64,000 nucleotides of DNA from Erpobdella octoculata. Taxonomy: Eukaryota > Annelida > Clitellata > Hirudinida > Erpobdellidae. The stretch lies in assembly GCA_963978895.1 (NCBI GenBank), contig OZ022244.1, positions 30,640,675 to 30,704,674 on the forward strand, in the 5' to 3' direction. The notes under the pieces are model-generated. The model had not been told where the DNA came from. It made no database searches and saw only the letters and a program-made list of their open reading frames with translations. A program made the translations under genes and the position numbers. Of this stretch, positions 35,119 through 56,626 are shown one piece after another. Every line of letters begins with the position of its first letter. Position 1 is the first letter of the stretch.

Positions 35119-35534
35119 TCCAATCGTAAGGAAATTTTCGCACAACCTTGAGAGTCTATGGGAGACAATAATAGTGAAAAAATTGAAATCGGTCACAAAA
35201 TGAGCGGAGCGGGAGAGCGAGCGGAAACGGGAACTGGAGAATGAGCGGGAACGGAAAAGCAAGCGGAAACGGAAAATCGAACGAGAGCGAAAGAGCGAGC
35301 AAGAAAGTGACCGGGAACGGGAAAGCGACCGAGAGCGGGAAAGCTACCAAAAGCGGGAAGCGATCGAGAGCGGGAAAGCTACCAAAAGCGGAAAGCGATC
35401 GGGGGCGGAAAAGCGAGTGGGAGGCTGGAAAGCGACCGGGAGCGTGAGAGCAAGCAGGGAAGGAAACGAAAGCGAGAGAGAAACCCCGATAGAAAAACCT
35501 CTAAGACCCCGGGCAACGACGGGTACCCCGCTAG
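35119..35534 (+). mobile_element. Helitron-like element copy 3 (plus)
   Basis: Starts within a 5' module (gaaattttcgcacaacctt, then aaaatgagcggagcggg) that is shared with the copy at 37867. About 250 bp of GAGCGGGAAAGCGACC-type repeats follow, then CCTCTAAGA, the hairpin CCCGGGCAACGACGGG and the terminus CTAG at 35531-35534, followed by T. No replicase/helicase frame. The true 5' TC end was not identified. Confidence 0.65.
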
Positions 35535-36479
35535 TATAAAATAAACAGAGACAATGTTTCGGTTTAAAAAAAATTAATCTTTTTGCTGGCTGGCTGACCG
35601 CTCTTGGTGATTGTCATTTCCACTGAATTGATAATTAAAATTGTTTCAATTAAAACTGATTATTATCAGTTATAATTGAAAACGTTAAATTTCGCTTTAC
35701 TTCAGTTTTAAATATGTTGTTAAAATAAAAATTTTTAAATCCAATAAGGCCTGTAAGGTAGGATGAATAACCGAATCAACTAAAATCATATTTTATTTTA
35801 CAATTAAAACAACGTTAATTCTTAAAATCTTGCAAACAAAAAACAGAAATTAATAAGTGCTACTTTTGCCTTAAGCCATCGAAAGCGATTCACCGGCCCG
35901 ACACTTTTGCAAAGTGAGAGAAGTTTGTCATTCAAAAGGACTACTTTCCCGATTCCACGTCGCTTTTCTGCATCAAAAACCGACCAAAGCTGGAATTGCC
36001 GGGTCGATTAGATAATAACCACACACTGTGTAATGAATGGCCCGAGAGAGTATATAGGTGTTGAATTCGGCGGATGATTTGCAGATGATGGAACGGACCT
36101 TTTGATGACTGCCCATATAATCGGTTTGCTCTGATGTGAGGCGTGTGCTTCCTGGTCGAGATGAGCTGACCACTGTAATTGACAGCTCGGGCAAGATATT
36201 GACCCTTTACATTTTTTTTATTATCAAATTCTCAATTTTATAGCATCTGTAATTTGTATAGCGTTGTTGTAAAAGTTATTTAAAAATTATTATTGAAGCT
36301 TTACACTTTTTTTTTATTATTATCAAATTCTCAATTTTATAGCTTCTGTAATTTGTTGAAAAACTTGTCTAAATAGTTTTTAGTTATTTCAGCGTAAAAA
36401 CATTTATTTATTCTATTGTTCTAGATTATGAAGATTTGTTATTTTATGGCCATAAAAGACGAATGTTTTAACATTGCTA
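35535..36479. other. AT-rich intergenic stretch, nothing recognised
   Basis: Short GC-richer patch at 35880-36190 without a convincing coding frame. Confidence 0.4.
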
Positions 36480-36728
36480 TAATATTTTATTTATTTATTT
36501 ATTAATATAATTTTTATATTGAATTTAATGTATTTATTTAAATATTTTATTTATTTATTTATTAATATAATTTTAATATTGAATTAAATGTATTTATTTA
36601 AATATTTTATTTATTTATTTATTTAAATGTTTTATTTATTTATTTATTTATTTAAATATTTTATTTATTTATTTATTAATATAATTTTAATATTGAATTA
36701 AATGTATTTATTTAAATATTTTATTTAT
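36480..36728. repeat. 60-bp tandem repeat of ATTTATTTATTTATTAATATAA
   Basis: AATATTTTATTTATTTATTT then AATATAATTTTAATATTGAA recurs about four times, the third copy shortened. Confidence 0.9.
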
Positions 36729-37262
36729 ATAACATACTTAACTTACTTATTTGCCATATATATCAAAACGTATCACCAAGATAAACTAATTACAAACAGT
36801 TTACTATGTCTATTATCTCTATTGCCATTTTAAAATTCCCGCTCATAAAATGTTAAACTGCGAAACGAGGTAACATGTACCAAGTACCCAGTCAAATGGA
36901 ACGATTCATGTCAAGGCGGTACAAGAGAGGGCCACAGCCTTGCCCACGATCGATATGTGAGAGATAGCCACTTTCAAGCCGGGGTTTTAAGGATCATTGG
37001 TCGCTTTGTACATCGGCCGTTTCAAGTCCGGCTCTTATCTTCGTACTGAGAGATAAACAAGATAATAATTTCGTATGATATGAATTTATTCTACTAAACA
37101 AAAGCGATTTTGTAGATGTAGATGAATGAGTTTTTTTCTTCATATTCTGTTTGGGCACTTGTAAATTATAAATTGGCTACCTTGCACTAAGATGATAGCA
37201 TAACCTGTTTGGCCAGGTGTGACAAAATTGAAAAAGAGAAAGAAAAAGTGTGTGGGAGAGAG

Positions 37263-37330
<68 letters not shown>

Positions 37331-37866
37331 GGGTGGAGAGAGAGAGATCGTTGCCTTACAATGTTAACCGAGTGATCTACTAATTTATTAGACTAATGGC
37401 CGTCTTCAATCCATGGCGTTATTAGAGCGAGCGTTGCTGACAAATGAGACTGCTTTGCTTACTTCTACTACCTATTTCTTTCTGCTTATATGAGTTGGAC
37501 AAGTTGACAAATCGTTTAGTTCTCAGAAATGCTTTCGCCGCTATTATATACACGTAGTTTATTAGAAATGAAAATAAGTTTATTTATATATGATTTCCGT
37601 GATAAATAAATATTTTATATAAATAAATAGCTAAATATAAATAAATATAAATAAATGAATAAACAACTCAAGGTAATTCCAAAAATTAAAAATTAGTTAT
37701 TATTCTAATCCATCTTTTTCCTATCGAATAAATATTATTATTTGCTCTTTATTTGATTTAATCATAGATATCTATGGATTTAATAGCCAGCATGACACGT
37801 TTTGCGCGCAAGGTGCGAGACGCTTTGGTATCTATGGCAAATTAATTTATTAAATAATTATTTAAA
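36729..37866. other. Intergenic stretch with a compound GA/GAAA array
   Basis: (GA)n and (GAAA)n at 37255-37345. The remainder is AT-rich with no gene seen. Confidence 0.5.
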
Positions 37867-38042
37867 TCTATATATATATAAATGAATGTTTGTATGTTAA
37901 TGGCGTTTATGCATTGCTACACCATTCATCCGATCGTGATGAAATTTTCACACAACCTTGAGAGTCAAGGGGAATCAAATATAAAAAAAAAATTTGAAAT
38001 CCGTCACAAAATGAGCGGAGCGGGTGAGCGAGCGGGAATTAC

Positions 38043-38045
<3 letters not shown>
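37867..38045 (+). mobile_element. Helitron-like element copy 4, 5' part
   Basis: Begins TCTATATATATATAAATGAA after AAA, as expected of a Helitron 5' end (TC). It continues with the same gaaattttcacacaacctt and aaaatgagcggagcggg module as copy 3, then breaks off into an (AT)n expansion. Confidence 0.6.

Positions 38046-38122
<77 letters not shown>
38046..38122. repeat. (AT)n microsatellite
   Basis: Pure AT run of about 75 bp. Confidence 0.95.
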
Positions 38123-38127
<5 letters not shown>

Positions 38128-38253
38128 ACAAAACTATTTCCTTTAAAACATCGTCATATATTGAAAATTGGCTGAAAAAATACAATTTCAAATCTTTCTA
38201 TCGAATTAATTATGCCACCTAAACGAAAAACTATTGATTCCACAGTTTATTCG

Positions 38254-38758
<505 letters not shown>

Positions 38759-39590
38759 TAAACTATAAAACTGAATACAAATTTATTTAAATTAAAAATG
38801 ATTAATATTCTAATTAAAAAGAGTTTCGTTTGTTGTTATCAAACATTTATTTCTTACAGTCAGAGTCCAAAACTTTTGTAAATTTCCCTTTTCGAAGTTG
38901 AAGCTAAAACACGAGTTTTTTAAACAAAAAGTTAATCTGAACGTTTATTCTCCTAAAAGCGTTCAACAACTCAAAAATAATAATAAATAAATTTATCTTT
39001 TCGAAGTTGAAGGAAAAACACGATTTAAAAGCGTTCAACAATTCAAAATAAAAAAGAGGACACTGATGTCGACATCTTGGACAAAGTGAAGTCCTATTTA
39101 AAGAATCTGAACCTTTGCCAATAGAGATGTACTGGAAAAACCTGACCGCATTTGAGACATCAGGAGGAGAAATCAGGGAGAAAAACACGGTGCTTGAGCA
39201 GGAACGTCATTTAACGGGGGAAAGACGGGCAGTTGCCCCTCCAAGGATTTTGTAAAGAAAAAAAAGTTACAGAAAAGCAGAATTGCATGGGCTTTTAGAA
39301 AATTTTTGGAAAAAGTACCTTCGACAACCCCACCCCCACACTCCTGCCGCCCTCCTCGGTGATCAGCTGTTTTTGGAGGACAAGTTAAAGATTTAGTAGG
39401 AGAAATATTTGTAATGCTTGGGTCGAAGATCATTGTTGTTCGTTCAGCACTATCAAGCATACTGGAATTATAATTTCAGTTGGACTCATGTAGTACATTC
39501 CAGGAATTCCCGATTTGGGATGATCTCTAAGCCATAAACTTCATTTAAAAAATGTTTTTCTTAAAAGTAGTCTGCCTCTCTTTCTAGAAT
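38759..39590. other. Intergenic stretch with dispersed-repeat fragments
   Basis: A short duplication around 38890-39050 (ttttcgaagttgaag and aagcgttcaacaa each twice). The block at 39190-39390 shares the layout tttagaaaatttttg ... gatcagctgtttttggagga with sequence at 56060-56180 and 56490-56570, so it is a dispersed repeat. Confidence 0.45.
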
Positions 39591-39600
39591 GCTCGATGAA

Positions 39601-39691
39601 TTGGGGGGGGGGGGGGCAGTTTCGTTACTGGCTTCATGAAAAATGGGTTCGGGAAGGAGGTCACGGGGCGCCCCCCTTAAATCCGCCACTG
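39601..39691 (-). mobile_element. Right terminus of a CAGTGGCG-type hAT-like element
   Basis: Reverse-complemented, the edge reads CAGTGGCGGATTTAAGGGGG. A poly-G tract lies inside it. The other end was not found. Confidence 0.45.
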
Positions 39692-39824
39692 CGTGTGACT
39701 GAGGTTGAAATAAGAATTTAGGAATTATTTGTAATTTGTAGTAATATGTGGCGTGGTGGTGGATAGAAAAGTTGGATATCAAATCATAAGATTTCGTGAT
39801 CAAAGTAAGTGATGGATAGGAAGA

Positions 39825-39846
39825 GAAAGAGAAAGAGAGAAAAGAG

Positions 39847-39922
<76 letters not shown>
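39825..39922. repeat. (GAAA)n-(GA)n microsatellite
   Basis: AAAGAAAG units followed by about 50 bp of GA. Confidence 0.95.
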
Positions 39923-39925
<3 letters not shown>

Positions 39926-40138
39926 AGTAATGAGTTCATAACGTGTGATCGTTCGAGGCTCTCGAAAGTGCAACACAATCCATCAACTGTCCATAGCTTT
40001 CTCATTCGTTGACAGACATGAATATTCAAGTAGAGAATAAAAGGCGCTAAGCCTCTTTTGATCTTTTCTGATCGCTTGGAAACATTTTTATTTTCTTCTC
40101 TTATATCTCGAATTATTGCTGTTTTTTATTCGCCGGTT

Positions 40139-40545
40139 TTAGTCGGTCAATCGATCCTTAAAAATGACCGTCATAGTCATCGTCATCTTTGACGTTCTTG
40201 TAGTTAGATCGTCATCATCGTCGTCATCATCGTCATCATCATCGTCATCTTTGACGTTCTTGGAGTTAGATCGTCATCATCGTCGTCATCATCGTCATCA
40301 TCATCGTCATCTTTGACGTTCTTGTAGTTAGATCGTCATCATCGTCGTCATCATCGTCATCATTATCGTCGTCATCATCGTCATCATCGTCGTCATCATC
40401 GTCATCATAGTCATTATTGTCATCATCGTCATCATCATCGTCATCATCGTCGTCATCGTCACCATCATCGTCATCATCGTCTTCATCATCGTCATCATGG
40501 TCATTATTGTCATCATCGTCGTAATCGTCATCATCGTCATCAAGA
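40139..40545. repeat. 62-bp higher-order repeat built of CATCGT triplets, then irregular (CATCGT)n
   Basis: The marker GACGTTCTTG recurs at 40191, 40253 and 40315 (exact 62-bp period). It is followed by ATC/GTC triplet mixtures to 40545. Long Asp- or Met/Thr-runs on the minus strand are repeat translations. Confidence 0.9.
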
Positions 40546-40800
40546 GTGCAGATCAAACGACAGTATGGAGTAAATCTGACCTGCATAATTTTAGGTTAGT
40601 TCTGAAGCTAATTGGCACAATGTCAAGGACGCTAGCACGAGCGAGCCTCTCCATCGGGTCTTAATCATTAGCGGAGGTGACAAGTTAAGCAGCCATTTGT
40701 GACCGGAGTTCCAATCTCGTTAAATAGCTTTTTTAACGATCGAGTTCTTGCGTAGTGGTAATTATACTGCGCTGTTAAACTAAGTCACTACGAGCGCTAT
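40546..40800. other. Unique spacer between two CAT-type arrays
   Basis: No recognisable feature. Confidence 0.4.
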
Positions 40801-41152
<352 letters not shown>

Positions 41153-41268
41153 TAAGACGGTTGTAAAGGATACGGACCACACAGCGAAAGCATGTTCAGA
41201 TAACAATGAAGAACATTTAAAATAATTTGAACTTTAAGTTTGTTTCCATTTGTTGGTACTACTTAAAG

Positions 41269-41332
41269 CAGTGGCGTAACTAGGATTTTTGCGCTCAGGG
41301 CAAAGTCTAAGGTATGCGCCCCTAATCCAAGC
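41269..41332 (+). mobile_element. Left terminus of a CAGTGGCG-type hAT-like element
   Basis: Reads CAGTGGCGTAACTAGG after unique sequence. It is interrupted within 65 bp by a different repeat (CAGAGATGGGCAA at 41333). Confidence 0.4.
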
Positions 41333-41640
41333 CAGAGATGGGCAAAAGTCCATTTTTGGCAACCCAACCCACCACATTCTCAACCCATCCCCACCCGACT
41401 CACCTGAAAACTTAAATTCTCTAACTCGATGCAACCCGACCCACAATTAAAATTTTTTTGTTAGGTAATTTTTTTTTAATTAAATTTTTTTGTTGATTAA
41501 ATTTTTTTCTTAATTAAATTGTATTGTTAATTTTGTATTTAACCCAGCCCAACCCACGCATCGGTAAAAAAATGAACCCATCTCAACGCATCCCAACTCA
41601 ATCCAACACATGGGTCAATCCAACACATGTTACCCTCTGT
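41333..41640. repeat. Dispersed repeat rich in AACCCAACCCA/AATTAAATTT
   Basis: Starts CAGAGATGGGC and ends near GTTACCCTCTG, with AACCCGACCCA-type motifs at both sides. It could be a small non-autonomous hAT, but the termini match poorly. Confidence 0.3.
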
Positions 41641-43190
41641 TCAAAACGTAAATCGGACTGTTCCGGCCTGAAAAATCTAATAATTAATTTATTAGATTAT
41701 TACAGATTAGTTTCTTTCCACTAATGAATACTTAAAAAAGTTTCTAGCGAGATTCATCATCATCATCATTGCATCCACAAGACACAATGCTTCTTCAGAT
41801 ATTATAAAAAATGTATGAAACACCTCAATGTAACAGACGCGTCAGAAATAAAGCTTGCGGCAAACAAGAAAGTTCAGTGCATGTGCTAAACATGTTCTGG
41901 ACAGTCTGGTAGCGATCTTCTGTTGCTAACTTCACTTCGTAGCTGAGAATCAGCGTTAAATATGATAGTGTAGAAAGTCATCACGTGACTTCCTCATGGG
42001 TATACCTTAACACTAATACACGGTTCGGACCTTTAAATATATAACTAGGGTATGATTTTTTTTTTAAACACGCTTTTATATTAGATAAATCAATCACTTT
42101 AAATTCAATTGCAAACTAATTAAATGAATACTTACGAATAAAATTTAAATTTAAATGAATTTATTACTCTGCAAGTTGAAAAGAATTAAATATTTAAAAC
42201 AAATCACTAAAGATTGCTTTTTCAACTCGTTACAAAATAAATATTTAAATCGCTTCTGAAAGATTGAATATTGTGTAAATAGGTAGCTAAAGTCTATGCT
42301 GAAAGTTTCAAAGTTCTAAGTAATCTAAAAGTTGGTAAAAATCAATTAAAAAAAAAACTGACCACAGAGGGCGAGAGAGATAGAGAGAAGGAAAAGTTAG
42401 GTCAAGTTAAATAAAAAAGTGTGTAAAAAGTAGGGCCTCTAGAACGACCCCCATGTCCCATGCAGAGGTGGACATGGGGCAGCCCAACCATATGAACCCG
42501 AAAGTTAACGCTATTGAAAAACTGCTCGGTCTTTGCTTATATTCATTGACTAGCAACTGGCAACATATATTTATTTCAACTCGAACAAACACAATTCAGA
42601 AGTGTAACGATTCCATTTTTTTTAATTTGTGCTATTTAATTATTCTTTTCAGTTAAATTTTTAGCTGATTTGGTCAGAAGCTTAGTTGCTCCTGTTGAAT
42701 TTCGGGTCGGTCAGATAGAGTCTCAAAGAGAACCCGGGTCTTTAAGTAGATGACAGTTCAGCGTTTTCACATGGTCGAGAACTACCCGTTACAGCCCACT
42801 TATTGAAGTATAGAATGGTCATTGGTCAACCTATTATTGGCACGAAATATTTTCTACTCTGAATAGTGAATTCAATATCATCGTTATGAGTCACAGCCTT
42901 CTTAACCCCGTTTCTGATTATATTGATGATGATGATCATCATGATCATCATCATCATGATTCGTGCCCCTGTTTCCTGTTCGGCATCTTGTCGCGACAGA
43001 GAGTCGGCGGAAGGCTTTCTTCTTCTTCGTCACCTGATTAGTTGCACTTCTTTGTCACGAGTCTCCCCCCTCTACTACTCTACTCTACTCTCTTCCTCCT
43101 CCTCCTCCCTCCGTAAGAACAGCTGTTGTGATGAGAAATTATATCACACCGGAGACGTCTGCTGGGAATGAGGGGGGGGGGGGGGTGACG
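41641..43190. other. Intergenic stretch, no gene recognised
   Basis: AT-rich with a GC-richer CT-rich part at 42965-43130 and a short ATGATC repeat near 42925. Confidence 0.4.
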
Positions 43191-43194
43191 ATTT

Positions 43195-43450
43195 TTTGAT
43201 GATCATGGTGGTGTGGTAATGATGATGATGATGATGGTGATTATGATTATGATGAAGGTAATTATGGTGATGGTGATGATGATGACAGTGATAGTGATGG
43301 AAATGGAGATGATTATGATGATAGTGATGATGGTAATGATTGTGGTGGTGATGATGACGATTTTATTGATGGTGATGATGATGATGCCGGTAAAATATGA
43401 TGATGATGGTGGTTGTAATAATAATAATGGTGGTGGTGGTAATGATGTAA
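43195..43450. repeat. Imperfect (GAT)n/(GGT)n array
   Basis: GATGATGGTGATTATGAT-type units throughout. Confidence 0.9.
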
Positions 43451-43537
43451 ACCGCGCTCATACATGCAATTCATTATACCAGTTAGTCTTATAATTATTA
43501 GTTTATTAAATCATTAATTACCCGAAAAATTAATTCC

Positions 43538-43660
43538 TTCGTTCGTTCGTTCGTTCAACCACTGGGTCAACCAATGAATCAGTGAATGAATGAATGAATC
43601 AATCAATTCATCATCAGCTGATCCGTCAATGAATGAATGAATCAATTAATTCATTCGTCG
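43538..43660. repeat. (GTTC)n and (GAAT)n short arrays
   Basis: GTTCGTTCGTTC followed by two GAATGAATGAAT blocks. Confidence 0.85.
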
Positions 43661-43957
43661 CAACAACTGTACGGACGATTTTCTCACGCAGTTCGAACGT
43701 ACAAATAAATAATTAAGATGTTAAATAACTTAAATAATTTGCTTGCTCTTTCAATCGAAGTGTATAGGGAATTTTTGAATACGGAACACGAAATGCTTTT
43801 GAGTCATTTTTGTGTGTGGAATGAATATAAATAAAAATTATTACATTTAAATAATAATAATAATATTAGGAGGTTATTAATCATAAACAATATTTAAAGG
43901 AAACAATAAACATTAAAGTTTTATCTTAAAATTTTAAAATTGTATCTTCCACCTGGT

Positions 43958-44157
43958 NNNNNNNNNNNNNNNNNNNNNNNNNNNNNNNNNNNNNNNNNNN
44001 NNNNNNNNNNNNNNNNNNNNNNNNNNNNNNNNNNNNNNNNNNNNNNNNNNNNNNNNNNNNNNNNNNNNNNNNNNNNNNNNNNNNNNNNNNNNNNNNNNNN
44101 NNNNNNNNNNNNNNNNNNNNNNNNNNNNNNNNNNNNNNNNNNNNNNNNNNNNNNNNN
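43958..44157. other. Assembly gap, 200 N
   Basis: Exactly 200 undetermined bases, probably a placeholder of nominal size. Upstream exons of the Roco gene could lie here or beyond. Confidence 0.99.
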
Positions 44158-44275
44158 CGGCTCGGAGTATCGCTCGGCGTATCGGCTCGGCGTATCGGCT
44201 CGGCGTATCGGCTCGGCGTATCGGCTCGGCGTATCGGCTCGGCGTATCGGCTCGGCGTATCGGCTCGGCACGGCT
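44158..44275. repeat. 13-bp GC-rich tandem repeat (CGGCTCGGCGTAT)
   Basis: About nine copies directly abutting the gap, so the array is probably longer than assembled. Confidence 0.95.
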
Positions 44276-44973
44276 ACGTGCGGTTATCTCGGCGATCTTC
44301 GTTCGCTGCTGGAGCGGCGATCGAAATTTGTCATGTTACGGCGGAAGGACGATCAGAGCAAGTGAAATTAACATAGCCCTTGATTTTTTGTTTATATGCC
44401 GGACCTTATAACTCACTTCTGACGGTGGTTTGTTAAAAGCTCGCTACGCGTCGCCTTGGAAGCTCTTCCAGCGGTTTATATTTCTTCTTCGACATCTATG
44501 CCGATCCGAGATTCCTCCTATTTCGATAGCCACGCCAAGTCAATAATCGGACTGAGCTGGTAGCAGCAGTGATTTAATTCGCGATCTGTAGGATCATTGA
44601 GTATTGAGTTGAAAAGAAATCGGTTTTTTTTTTAATTACAAAAAAGATTTATACCCCGGCAACACGATCCATGCACTGCTCTCGTCTAAAAATTGACAAA
44701 GTCATTTCTCTAAACAGTATCTATAGATGGGCTGAACGAAACAACAATAAATAGAAGATTTATTTAGATATTTGTTGAGAATAATATACTTATTGTCGTC
44801 TGGTTAAAAGAACTTAAATCTGTCAAATATATTAAAAAAAATTTTAACGTTTATTAGTTCAACAAGGTTGATGAAAATTATTAATTTCATTTCCATTTCT
44901 AAATTTCAGTGTCAAAGTTTAGCTTTTTCGTAGCCGTGTTTTAAACTACACGGTTTTATCTTAATTTTCGCAG
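44276..44973. other. Upstream flank or intron of the Roco gene
   Basis: GC-richer to 44560, then AT-rich up to a clean acceptor (TTAATTTTCGCAG) at 44973. No upstream coding exon recognised. Confidence 0.4.
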
Positions 44974-52434
<7,461 letters not shown>

Positions 52435-52655
52435 GAGTGTGACTTTTATGCGTCGCGTCTTCGTCTCACAGATCTAGTAAACTAACTTAATAATAACATT
52501 CCGTAATGCTGTTAATATGTCCTTGATGATTACTTGTGTGTACTATTTATATTTTGTACGTTCAGCTAGCGAAAGTTAGCTGGTGGACATGAACAATTGA
52601 AAACTGTACATACACAACATATAAATTAGGACCAACCCGCGTCTTAGTGTACTTA

Positions 52656-53977
<1,322 letters not shown>

Positions 53978-54031
53978 GTATATATGTAAAATAGTATTTA
54001 ATTAACATATTTAAATATGCAAATTATTTAT

Positions 54032-54037
54032 AATAAA
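54032..54037 (+). terminator. Candidate polyadenylation signal AATAAA
   Basis: About 1.6 kb past the Roco stop. It could end a long 3'UTR, but nothing ties it to the gene. Confidence 0.25.
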
Positions 54038-55130
54038 GTATTTTATAGTATTTGATGTTTCTGCATATTTTTGTCCATCTCGACTTATCGTCAGATGTAA
54101 GATAAAAAATCAGTCAGACCTATCAGCTGGTTCAGGGGACCGATCGTGTCATGACACTCGTCTTAACCTTTAATGGCATTTACGTGGGGTGTGTTTATCC
54201 AGGGGCTTCAATCTGCCCTTTAGTGAATTTGACCCGGGATAATTTTTATTTTGCTAGATGCGTTTGTTTCTACCCGTATACCCCGGACGCTCTATTTTTT
54301 TCTTAGCTGAAGTTATGAGTGTGTGCAAATATGGGGAGTGTGGCGGGGAGACGCTTTAAGAGAACTTTCTTGCTTTTCTGTAAAATGGACCCGTAAGATT
54401 ACTGGAAAGCTCATTATTCTTCAATGTCCTTGAAGTCTAATAATAGGGGTTGTCCCTTGTTTTAAAATGTCGAGCTTTTATTATATAGGCCTAGAGATGG
54501 GAAACCTTGTGACCAGCTGTTCTGTCTGGAGCAAGTTTATCCATCCCGAAAAATTACTTGCCTCCTGGGAAAAGTCAAATGATGTATTTTTAGATTTATG
54601 TGTTTAAAGAAACTTTTCAGTTATAAAATGTTGCTAAAAAGCGTAAACTATAACGAATTTCTAGATTACTCAGTAAAATGTCACGAAACTAGTAATGTAA
54701 ACTGCTGCAAATATTGTTAAAACTCCTATTTTCTCATAAAAACAAAAAAGTTTCTTTATCACGTGGAAAATAAATAAATTTTGATAATTTTTCCTCCTCG
54801 GTTTGAAACTCTAATGATGTGGAAAAGTTGTCCTGTGTCTTTCTCGTTCCTTGCTTTTTCTTGGAAAATGAAAACTCTACGCTAGTTTTGAATTCTACTC
54901 GAGAGGGAAAGTTAGGTTATTGCCAGTGAACCAATAAGGTGACGAGAGGTGATCGTGTTATGCGTAAGGATCAAGTTTCATCTTTTGATAAAAATGAAAG
55001 CAACCTCTTCTGATCACGTGTGGCAAGATGTTTAACCATTTGCGAGGCACTATGACTGAAATCGACGGGTAAAACAAGAAAATAGTAAAAACTTATTTTT
55101 TTCCTGTACATATATTTTTTTACAAGCTGG
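54038..55130. other. Intergenic stretch, nothing recognised
   Basis: A segment beginning AGAGATGGGAAACC at 54493 resembles edges of small hAT-like elements, but no partner end is visible. Confidence 0.4.
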
Positions 55131-55132
55131 GT

Positions 55133-55165
55133 CACCCGGCGTTGTCCGGGTTTCTTTTAGAAATT
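55133..55165 (-). mobile_element. Helitron-like 3' terminus (minus)
   Basis: Reverse-complemented: AACCCGGACAACGCCGGGT (hairpin) then GACCCAG and CTTG followed by T. Same layout as the copies at 35534 and 38758, with the CTAG end changed to CTTG. The extent rightwards is unclear. Confidence 0.5.
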
Positions 55166-55399
55166 GTATCTTTGTTGGTCTAAAAACTTTCCCTGTGCGT
55201 CAAATGTTCAACATCCTGAATTTCGTGCAGTTATTAAATTCTGGAGTTATTAAAAAGTGAAAGACACGCCACCACTTTGAGCTTCATATAGATTAAAGAT
55301 TGAATAGCTCACCTCCCACAAGCTGTAGCGTTTACAAAATCAAGGTAAAAACTGTTCCGGGGGTCCAGGCAAATCGGAGGGCTCCTAAATGTATTAAAC

Positions 55400-55960
55400 T
55401 GCACCGTTATCATGCATCCAGTTTATATTTCAAGTTTCAGCTCGATTGGATGACAGATGATGATAAGACCTCCAAAGATTCTAAAATTTATTAAAACGTT
55501 ACAATTCGGATAGGAGATTACTAAAATTCAATAGAAATTCAATAAAAATTCGTCGTCGTCGCCACTAAAATTCAATAGAACACAATGTCATCGATAAAAC
55601 AAATTTATATTCCATGTTTTAGCTCGATTGGATGACTGCAAGTAAGTTAATTAGCCTTCTAGAATCTACGAATAGAAATTTCTCTTCGAACGCCAATTTT
55701 TTTTTTTTTAATTTCTGCTGGTATTGTTAGGCTCTCCAAAATGTAGTTATTAGTGGTTTGATGGTTATTTTGTTTGAAGAAATGAACGAATAAATAAAAA
55801 CAATAAAATACTGATCTTGAGTCTCAAAGAAATCGTTGAAGTTCCGACATTTAATAGAATGAACTGGAATCTGGAGCGATCCAATTTGTGTCACCACTGT
55901 TTCCAGTTTAAGCTTGATTGGATGATCGGAAGTAGGTTAATGAGTTATTACAATATTTTA
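55400..55960 (+). repeat. Three copies of an AGCTCGATTGGATGA-containing repeat
   Basis: The motif tttcAGCTCGATTGGATGA occurs at about 55437 and 55620, and with one change near 55910. Each copy is followed by variable AGTAAGTTAAT/GGTTAATGAG sequence. Probably part of the transposon-derived block that starts at 55133. Confidence 0.5.
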
Positions 55961-56365
55961 TCATCCAAAAAAAATTATGCTGATACAGAAAATTTAAAAA
56001 AAATGCATAATCAGGTTTAACCCAGGGCTTAATTTGGGGAGCAGGAGGGCGAAACCGCCCTTCTCAAGGATTTTCGAGAATTTTTTTAAAATAAATAAAA
56101 AGCAAGGTTTAGAAAATTTTTGTACCTCCGACTACTCCTTTTCCTCTCGGTTATCAGCTATTTTTGGAGGCAATAGTGAATAGAGTTTTATGAAAACAAA
56201 CGGAGACAGTCTTTTGCCAGGTAAGGCAACAATATGCTACTTCAGCATTTTTTGGTGTTCTCTATTTGCAATGGAGCCAAACCGGACACATTTTATTAGG
56301 ATTATTAATAATGCTAAATCGTGGTACGAGCCTTTTTTGTTGGCTTTATACTCCGGTCTGCAGAT

Positions 56366-56618
56366 CAGTGGCGTAGCGAGTAGGCAGCCGCCCCGGGTGC
56401 CGTTGGCTAGGAGACGCCACAAGATGGCGCAATATTAGTAGAAATCTCGGGAAAAGTACCAAAATACCTAGGTCACTAGCTATTTTTTAAGACAAAAGTG
56501 CCAAAAACTTTTGACAAAAGTACCTACGACTACCCGACCCCGGTCATCAGGTATTTTTGGAGGAAAGTTGACAGACGCAAAGTTTTAGGGGCGCAAAAAA
56601 CCCTAGCTACGCGACTGC
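56366..56618. mobile_element. hAT-like MITE, 253 bp, with 8-bp target-site duplication
   Basis: Left end CAGTGGCGTAGCGAG, right end inverse CAGTCGCGTAGCTAGG. Flanks CTGCAGAT (56358-56365) and CTCCAGAT (56619-56626) agree at seven of eight bases. Interior shares GTACCTACGACTACCC...CATCAGGTATTTTTGGAGG with sequence at 56125-56180. Confidence 0.8.
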
Positions 56619-56626
56619 TCCAGATA

